IMG/VR virus record: IMGVR_UViG_3300013103_000027
Coordinates: 1-38,051 of that record
Origin: a virus
Direction: 5' to 3' (one strand)
Length of the DNA stretch: 38,051 nucleotides
The position numbers and the translations under genes were made by a program. Shown one piece after another: positions 33,674 through 38,051 of the stretch. The notes under the pieces were generated by a model that was not told where the DNA came from, made no database searches, and saw nothing but the letters and a program-made list of their open reading frames with translations. Each line of letters opens with the position of its first letter. The stretch's first letter is position 1.

Positions 33674-33804
33674 AGTTAAAGAGTTTAACAGGCTGTTCAA
33701 TTCCAACAAACGCAGTGGTAGAACCTGCAATGGTTGAGGCAACATTGCCTGAACCAAATTCTGATAAAGGTGAACATGGCAAATAAAATTTAAGGAGATA
33801 CAAA

Positions 33805-34035
33805 ATGAATACAATGAATACAGTAGCTATACGAGTAAAGACTCACGGCACAAAAAAGGTGAATAAGGCTTTGTTGGATGAATTAATCAGCATAGATTTA
33901 GCAGATTTCCTTTGCATATTTACAGGTAAGCAACAGAATAGATTGTTATGTGAATACTTAGAGCATAATTTCTTAGATTTTTCTGTGCTAGTGGCTAGAT
34001 ATTCAGATGAAGCTTTCTTAAAAAATACACAATAA
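33805..34035 (+). CDS. Small hypothetical protein
   Basis: 76 aa. An Ala/Thr/Lys-rich start (TVAIRVKTHGTKKVNKALLD) precedes two helices (LISIDLADFLCIFTG and RLLCEYLEHNFLDFSVLVARY). No family recognised. AAGGAG lies 7 nt upstream of ATG 33805; a second ATG is three codons on. It is 10 bp before the methyltransferase fusion and probably in the same operon. Confidence 0.6.
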   Translation: MNTMNTVAIRVKTHGTKKVNKALLDELISIDLADFLCIFTGKQQNRLLCEYLEHNFLDFSVLVARYSDEAFLKNTQ

Positions 34036-34045
34036 GGATATATAA

Positions 34046-35275
34046 ATGGAAATTAGAATTAATGAAGAATTACAGGCACTTATCCCACCACTCACTACCG
34101 AAGAGTATGCATTGTTAGAAGCAAGTATTATTGAAGAAGGATGTAGAGAAGCGATTATAACGTGGAATGGTACGATTGTAGATGGGCATAATCGTTATGA
34201 GATATGTTTAAAGCATAATTTGCATGTTCCATCTAATGAGATACAGTTTGATAGCATTGAAGATGTTAAAATTTGGATGCTTAAAAACCAGCTAGGCAAA
34301 AGGAATCTTAATGATTATGATAAAGGTGTTATAGTTTTAGGATTGAAGCATTTGTTTGAAACAAAAGCTAAAGAAAATCAAATAACTAGGAAAGGAAGCC
34401 AAGATGGGTCAACTTGTCCAAATCTGGACAAGTTGGAAGCTGTTGATACAAAAAAGGAATTGGCTAAGATAGCAGGAATATCTCACGGTAATATTAACAA
34501 GATTGAGCATATCGAAGATACAGGCACAAAAGAGCTTAAAGATAGCATTAGAGTTGGTAAAGTTTCTATCAACGCTGGTGAGATGATAGCAACTCTGCCA
34601 CATGAAGAGCAAAAAGAAGTAATTGTTCTATCTGATAAAGAGATTGTTGCTAAGGCAAAAGAGATTACATCAAAACAAAAAGAAGCAAAGATGATTGCTA
34701 GACGTGAAGCAATAAAAGACAAGGTAAACAATATTGCATCGGTTAAAGTAAAGCAGGCAGAAGGCACCTATGATGTTGTAGTAATAGACCCACCGTGGGC
34801 AATGGAAAAGATAGAAAGAGACGTGAGACCTAATCAAACAGGTTTTGATTATCCTACAATGGCTGAAGAAGAATTAAATGAATTAAATATTCCTTCTGCT
34901 GATGATTGTCATGTTTGGTTATGGACAACACATAAATTCTTACCTATGGCTTTTCGTTTATTAGAAAAATGGGGTTTGAAATATGTTTGCACATTCACTT
35001 GGCATAAACCAGGTGGCTTTCAACCTTTTGGCTTGCCCCAATATAATTGTGAGTTTGCTTTATATGCTAGAAAAGGCACACCAGCTTTTATAGATACAAA
35101 AGCATTGCCAACTTGTTTTAACGCACCAAGGGGGGCTCACAGTGAAAAACCAGAAGAGTTTTACGACACAATCAAACGTGTAACAACTGGTCGAAAGATT
35201 GATATGTTTAGTAGACGTGACATAGAAGGTTTTGATAATTGGGGTAACGAAGCATCAAGTAATAAGGGGGAATAA
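34046..35275 (+). CDS. ParB-MT-A70 fusion: DNA N6-adenine methyltransferase
   Basis: 409 aa. Residues about 1-100 form a ParB/Srx-like domain (IVDGHNRYEICLKHNL), 110-190 a ParB-like helical/HTH part (DTKKELAKIAGISHGNINKI). From about 240 comes an MT-A70 methyltransferase with the catalytic DPPW at 248-251, then HVWLWTTHKFLPMAFRLL. It should transfer methyl from SAM to adenine N6. ParB-MT-A70 fusions are known in phages and mobile elements, where they may guard against restriction or regulate genes. No partner restriction enzyme is seen. A perfect inverted repeat lies inside the gene at 34410-34435. Confidence 0.88.
   Translation: MEIRINEELQALIPPLTTEEYALLEASIIEEGCREAIITWNGTIVDGHNRYEICLKHNLHVPSNEIQFDSIEDVKIWMLKNQLGKRNLNDYDKGVIVLGLKHLFETKAKENQITRKGSQDGSTCPNLDKLEAVDTKKELAKIAGISHGNINKIEHIEDTGTKELKDSIRVGKVSINAGEMIATLPHEEQKEVIVLSDKEIVAKAKEITSKQKEAKMIARREAIKDKVNNIASVKVKQAEGTYDVVVIDPPWAMEKIERDVRPNQTGFDYPTMAEEELNELNIPSADDCHVWLWTTHKFLPMAFRLLEKWGLKYVCTFTWHKPGGFQPFGLPQYNCEFALYARKGTPAFIDTKALPTCFNAPRGAHSEKPEEFYDTIKRVTTGRKIDMFSRRDIEGFDNWGNEASSNKGE
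34410..34435 (+). repeat. Perfect inverted repeat inside the ParB-methyltransferase gene
   Basis: CAACTTGTCC pairs perfectly with GGACAAGTTG around AAATCT. It encodes TCPNLDKLE at the joint between the ParB-like and helical parts. A ten-base stem in coding DNA is unusual and could be an RNA or protein binding site. Confidence 0.7.
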
Positions 35276-35276
35276 T

Positions 35277-35765
35277 ATGTGGAAGGATGATAAACGATGG
35301 TCAGATAGATTCCTAAATGAAATAAAAAGTTTAATTGGTTTACATATAATATCAGAGCCACCTATCGAAGAAGATGCTGAAAGAAATACTGATTTAATGG
35401 TATTGGATATGCAATCAGTTAGAATTGCTTGTAGAGTTAGACGCTTTTGTTACTATCAAAACCAACAGTATCGAAACGAAATAACTATTAGAATAGGTAG
35501 ACCAAGCGGTGTAAAAACTGAGCTCAGGAAAATTATTGAAGGCTGGGGTGATTATATGTTTTACGGCTTCTCTAACGAGAGTGAAACAGCACTTTTACAA
35601 TGGGTAATAATAGACCTGAAAGCATTAAGAGGGTGGATATTCGACCAAATAATAAACAATGGTAATCCACCTTGGGTTGTACAAAATAACAAAGATAATT
35701 CTAGTTGCTTCTTGGTAATAAATTTAATAAATATGCCACAAGATGTAATTTTTGCAAAAAGCTAA
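35277..35765 (+). CDS. Conserved-type phage protein, unknown function
   Basis: 162 aa from ATG 35277, 8 nt after AAGGGGG and 1 bp after the methyltransferase stop; an in-frame upstream start at 35232 lacks a site. The central part reads EEDAERNTDLMVL, then VRIACRVRRF, and RPSGVKTELRKIIEGWGDYMFYGF. This resembles a phage protein family I cannot name; the Asp/Glu-Arg arrangement could be nuclease-like (PD-(D/E)XK type), an unproven guess. Its place after a DNA methyltransferase suits a DNA-metabolism role. Confidence 0.6.
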   Translation: MWKDDKRWSDRFLNEIKSLIGLHIISEPPIEEDAERNTDLMVLDMQSVRIACRVRRFCYYQNQQYRNEITIRIGRPSGVKTELRKIIEGWGDYMFYGFSNESETALLQWVIIDLKALRGWIFDQIINNGNPPWVVQNNKDNSSCFLVINLINMPQDVIFAKS

Positions 35766-35832
35766 TAGCAGCTTGCAAAAGCATATTCAAAAGCTTCAAC
35801 GCAAGATATATGATATCAAAAAAGGAGAAACA

Positions 35833-36027
35833 ATGAGTATAGATAATGCATTTGAAATAAATACTATACAAGAATTAGATAGTAAATATTCAAATATACC
35901 AAAAAACAAAAACGTTGTTATTACTATTAATGGTTGCCCTGATTGTGGTAGTAAAACAATGTCGTTTAACGTTACCACAGGGCTTGCTACATGCCTTAGC
36001 TGTAAAAAGAAATGTCCAGTTCTATGA
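35833..36027 (+). CDS. Small zinc-ribbon protein
   Basis: 64 aa from ATG 35833, with AAAAGGAG 6 nt upstream; a longer in-frame start at 35752 overlaps the previous gene. CPDC (about 36-39) and CLSC (about 55-58) form one ribbon. After the stop, the +1 frame remains open to the next gene and contains CEYCNNEYHNE without a usable start, so a single-base difference near AAAAAG (36003-36009) may have split a longer protein. Confidence 0.6.
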   Translation: MSIDNAFEINTIQELDSKYSNIPKNKNVVITINGCPDCGSKTMSFNVTTGLATCLSCKKKCPVL

Positions 36028-36133
36028 TAGAATAACAACATGTGAATATTGTAATAATGAATATCATAATGAAAATGTAGATTTCTCAGCTATTATCAGA
36101 TTTATAAAGAAGATATTTAAAAGGATGAATAAT

Positions 36134-36346
36134 ATGAAGAAGAATATAAACGATAGAGCTATGCCAGCCAAGCTTACCAACCAAAGATTACCATACCCAC
36201 CAATCAACAAGGGTGATAGAGTTCATGCCATAGAAGATATAATCACATGCAGGAAATGTGGGGGCAATGCTGTAAGAGTTATTACAACAAAAGGCACAAC
36301 AATTATATGTGCCGATTGCAAAGATAAAATATATTTCCCAGCTTGA
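36134..36346 (+). CDS. Small basic zinc-ribbon protein
   Basis: 70 aa from ATG 36134, AAGGA 8 nt upstream. The first half is basic and Pro-rich (PAKLTNQRLPYPPINKGD), the second a ribbon with CRKC and CADC. It is likely nucleic-acid or protein binding. The frame is open upstream to about 35915, but that part mostly shadows the previous gene. The stop codon lies inside the TTGACA of the next promoter, so the operon ends here. Confidence 0.65.
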   Translation: MKKNINDRAMPAKLTNQRLPYPPINKGDRVHAIEDIITCRKCGGNAVRVITTKGTTIICADCKDKIYFPA

Positions 36347-36371
36347 CATTGTAATTGCTGGATGGTATTAT
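36343..36371 (+). promoter_or_regulatory. Near-consensus sigma-70 promoter
   Basis: TTGACA (36343-36348), exactly 17 nt, then TATTAT (36366-36371): the best plus-strand promoter in the window. Transcription would start near 36378, yet the first credible ORF begins at 36527, beyond a terminator. Confidence 0.75.
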
Positions 36372-36377
36372 CTACCT

Positions 36378-36500
36378 AACAAATCCCCCACACCAATCCC
36401 AACCATTGGTAGGTGAAGTGCATTTGGGGGGATATCTTTGTTTGTCATGGTATATTTCTTGGGGTAAGAGAGCTGGCATTAATTTGCTGGCTCTTTTTTT
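36378..36500 (+). ncRNA. Candidate small RNA or attenuated leader
   Basis: About 120 nt between a strong promoter and an intrinsic terminator, with no convincing ORF. Visible folding: ACCAAT pairs with ATTGGT around CCCAACC (36392-36410), enclosed by ATCCCCC and GGGGGGAT (ending at 36433), then the terminator hairpin. It could be a trans-acting small RNA, or a leader that conditionally lets transcription into the HAD gene. Confidence 0.5.
36466..36500 (+). terminator. Intrinsic terminator before the HAD gene
   Basis: AAGAGAGCTGGC (36466-36477) pairs with GCTGGCTCTTTT (36486-36497), with wobbles, around ATTAATTT, and the arm runs into seven Ts (36494-36500). Confidence 0.75.
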
Positions 36501-36526
36501 ATTATCAAAATACTGAGGTATCATTT

Positions 36527-36835
36527 ATGCAACAATTATTTCCAATGCCAAAAGCTTTTTATGTAGATGTAGATGGCACCCTACTTATCAACCACCAACT
36601 CAATACCAAGCTCGTATCTTTTATCAGGTTAAGAAAAGAAGAAGGGTATTTCACGGCTCTATGGTCAGCTCGTGGCTTAGAATATGCTCAAAAGATTGCA
36701 ACAAAGTATAATATCATAGATTTATTTGATGTTATTCTGCCAAAGCCTGGCTTACTCGTAGATGATAAAGGTTGGAGATGGACACAAGATTGTAAACGTG
36801 TGAGATTAGCTTATATTGATGCCAATATTACATAG
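36527..36835 (+). CDS. HAD-superfamily phosphatase, small
   Basis: 102 aa from ATG 36527 with GAGGT 7 nt upstream; an in-frame upstream start (36413) would run through the terminator. Motif I is DVDGTL (nucleophile D14, acid D16), motif II lies in LWSARG, and LVDDKGW supplies the C-terminal acidic residues. There is no large cap domain. Small HAD proteins dephosphorylate nucleotides, sugars or DNA 3'/5' ends; here the substrate is unknown. TAGAATATTCTA, a 12-bp palindrome, spans its stop codon. Confidence 0.8.
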   Translation: MQQLFPMPKAFYVDVDGTLLINHQLNTKLVSFIRLRKEEGYFTALWSARGLEYAQKIATKYNIIDLFDVILPKPGLLVDDKGWRWTQDCKRVRLAYIDANIT

Positions 36836-36846
36836 AATATTCTAAC

Positions 36847-36855
36847 TCAAGCAAA
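36847..36855 (+). repeat. TCAAGCAA motif copy in the convergent gap
   Basis: TCAAGCAAA lies between the HAD gene and the convergent minus-strand gene. It is one of several copies of a motif found in most larger gaps; see the finding on TCAAGCAAG. Confidence 0.35.
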
Positions 36856-36913
36856 AAATAACACCCGCATCAATAGCCATTCTCCCTAACGATTTTACAC
36901 GGTCGATTGGGAT

Positions 36914-37195
36914 TTAATTCCATCCAAATAAAGAGTAGAAATATTTAACGATTTTATCATAAATACTTTTACTAATTACCTTCCTACCAACTATCCATTC
37001 CTCACACACCCTCTCTGCAATCAATTCTTTGTTATTATCAAATACTTTTATCACTGCAAGATTGCCCATGCTCTTAGTAGCCATTCGCTTCGCAGATTCA
37101 ATACTCCTTGCTGATATCTCTTTCATATCTTTTATAATGTTAGGAGATAACCTATTTTTGCAATATAATACATAAAATATTTGCTTAATATTCAT
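36914..37195 (-). CDS. Lone minus-strand gene, hypothetical basic protein
   Basis: 93 aa from ATG 37193-37195, with AAGGAG exactly 6 nt upstream on the minus strand. An upstream in-frame TTG at 37309 has no site and would span the promoter. The protein is basic and mostly helical (RLSPNIIKDMKEISARSIES, ERVCEEWIVGRKVI). The opposite orientation, own promoter and terminal position resemble a repressor-like or moron gene, but no helix-turn-helix or known family is evident. The function remains unknown. Confidence 0.65.
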   Translation of the reverse strand: MNIKQIFYVLYCKNRLSPNIIKDMKEISARSIESAKRMATKSMGNLAVIKVFDNNKELIAERVCEEWIVGRKVISKSIYDKIVKYFYSLFGWN

Positions 37196-37217
37196 TAATA
37201 ACTCCTTCGTTGGTTTT

Positions 37218-37245
37218 ATTATATCAATAACAACAAGTTTGGCAA
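37218..37245 (-). promoter_or_regulatory. Extended -10 promoter for the minus-strand gene
   Basis: On the minus strand: TTGCCA, 16 nt, TGA-TATAAT. The -10 is perfect and preceded by the TGn extension. It lies 23 bp before the gene's ATG and gives a very short leader. Confidence 0.75.
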
Positions 37246-37578
37246 CAAAAAAAGACTCATCCAAAATAATAACATTATTTCCAGCCATAATAAAATGAGT
37301 TTCATTCAAACCAAAACATTATTATTTGCTTGAAGAAAAAACAATAACAATTATCATCATAAAGAAATAGCAGGGGGCTCTACCACAGCCATGATAGTTA
37401 ACATCATATATATAATATCATATCAACTATAAGCATAAGCATCAAGCAAGGAATATATAGGTATATCTCTACATTAATCTTATAACAATCTCAAAAACAA
37501 TTCATATGATAATCTTCTAGTAATTATCAGAAGATTTATATGCTTCCTAATATATCATCTTCCAACTTTTTAATTCTA

Positions 37579-37796
37579 GGGGGGCATATTCTTATTATAA
37601 TCATTTTATTATAAAATGTTTGTATTTGTTTGTAATTATTTTATAATAAATATCTTTCATATTTTAATTTTGGGGGGGGTATGTTTTACCAAAATTATTT
37701 AGAATAAACATTTATTTCTAAATCAGATTTTGGGGGGGGCATGTTTTATTCTCTATATTTTAAACCAAAATTGGAGAGGATATGTTTTGCCCCCCC
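37579..37796. repeat. G-tract repeats near the right end
   Basis: G6-CATATT (37579), G8-TATGTTTTA (37672), G8-CATGTTTTA (37732) and a degenerate GGAGAGGATATGTTTT (37772), followed by an inverted C7 (37790-37796). Spacings of the following ATRTT are about 95, 60 and 41 bp. Confidence 0.7.
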
Positions 37797-37952
37797 ATAT
37801 TTACCACAATATTATAAATAATCCCCCCATCATCCATCCACCCACCTAACAGCCCCACCACATCCATCAGATATATTGGATGATAATAATTATGAAGGGG
37901 AATATGGGGCAGGCTATCGAGTTGTCAGGTTGTCGCAATTGCAATCAGCTGT

Positions 37953-38005
37953 AACCCGCATCAGCACTGCATCACAGCCATCCATACCCCGCAAACCCGC
38001 ATCAG
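37953..38005. repeat. 12-bp direct repeat AACCCGCATCAG
   Basis: Identical copies lie at 37953-37964 and 37994-38005. Partial relatives are CAACCCGC at 58-65 and ACCCGCATCAA near 36863. Copies on both sides of the joined ends suggest terminase or host factor binding. Confidence 0.55.
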
Positions 38006-38038
38006 AAGCTAGGTTCTTCCATATCGTGCTAAAGTGAG

Positions 38039-38051
38039 GGTAAAAAGGCAC
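38039..38051. repeat. Terminal direct repeat, right copy
   Basis: GGTAAAAAGGCAC, identical to bases 1-13. Joined, the unit genome would be 38,038 bp. Confidence 0.6.

Larger units (their letters stand above)
37246..38038. other. Non-coding right end: candidate packaging site and/or origin
   Basis: No gene seen. In order: TTTGCTTGA (37325), TCAAGCAAG (37442), an 8-bp perfect inverted repeat AATCTTCT/AGAAGATT with ATAT flanks (37504-37541), G6-G8 tracts followed by YATRTT, very AT-rich stretches such as TTATTATAAT, then a more GC-rich last 200 bp with 12-bp direct repeats. Iterated elements plus AT-rich DNA suit an origin; nearness to the terminal repeat suits terminase sites. Confidence 0.5.

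Overview
The window looks like one essentially complete genome of a tailed, lambda-type siphovirus-like phage (38,051 bp, AT-rich by eye). The first 13 bases (GGTAAAAAGGCAC) are repeated exactly as the last 13, as expected of a filled-in cohesive end or the join of a circular map. Ribosome-binding sites are consistently AAGGAG-like. The host cannot be named from the sequence. Several Sec-type signal peptides and a possible outer-membrane-type C-terminus suggest, but do not prove, a diderm (Gram-negative) host.

Layout. Bases 1-224 hold the presumed packaging end and a strong late promoter. Bases 225-11011 carry the packaging, head and head-tail module in lambda order: Nu1-like small terminase, GpA-like large terminase, a zinc-ribbon protein, gpW-like joiner, portal, a protease-scaffold-capsid fusion with an internal capsid start, a decoration protein, connector/completion proteins, tail tube and the G/GT-type tail chaperone pair with a programmed -1 frameshift. 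Bases 11063-19277 are the tape measure, tail-tip proteins and a lectin-like fibre. Bases 19278-28092 hold six genes in a row whose products all begin with signal-peptide-like sequences. They include a lectin-like protein, two repeat-rich fibres and a beta-propeller protein. Bases 27628-29537 form the lysis region, ending in an amidase endolysin; one gene there has a second, in-phase A-AAA-AAG slippery site leading into a start-less open frame. Two tandem terminators close this late transcript at 29711-29802.

Bases 30419-36835 are an accessory/early region of small genes: an HNH homing-type endonuclease, an excisionase-like HTH protein, several small CxxC zinc-ribbon proteins, a ParB-MT-A70 adenine methyltransferase fusion, a conserved phage protein of unknown function and a HAD-family phosphatase. 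A strong promoter and an intrinsic terminator enclose about 120 nt with no gene (36343-36500), a candidate small RNA or attenuated leader. The only credible minus-strand gene (36914-37195) has its own strong promoter. The last ~850 bp is non-coding, with G-tract repeats, AT-rich stretches, inverted repeats and 12-bp direct repeats leading into the terminal repeat. It is the best candidate for the packaging site and/or origin.

I recognise no polymerase, helicase, primase, integrase or repressor, so the phage presumably replicates with host proteins, and its life style is unresolved. The most unusual features are the run of Sec-signal-bearing fibre genes, the second frameshift in the lysis region, the promoter-terminator unit, and a recurrent intergenic TCAAGCAAG motif.
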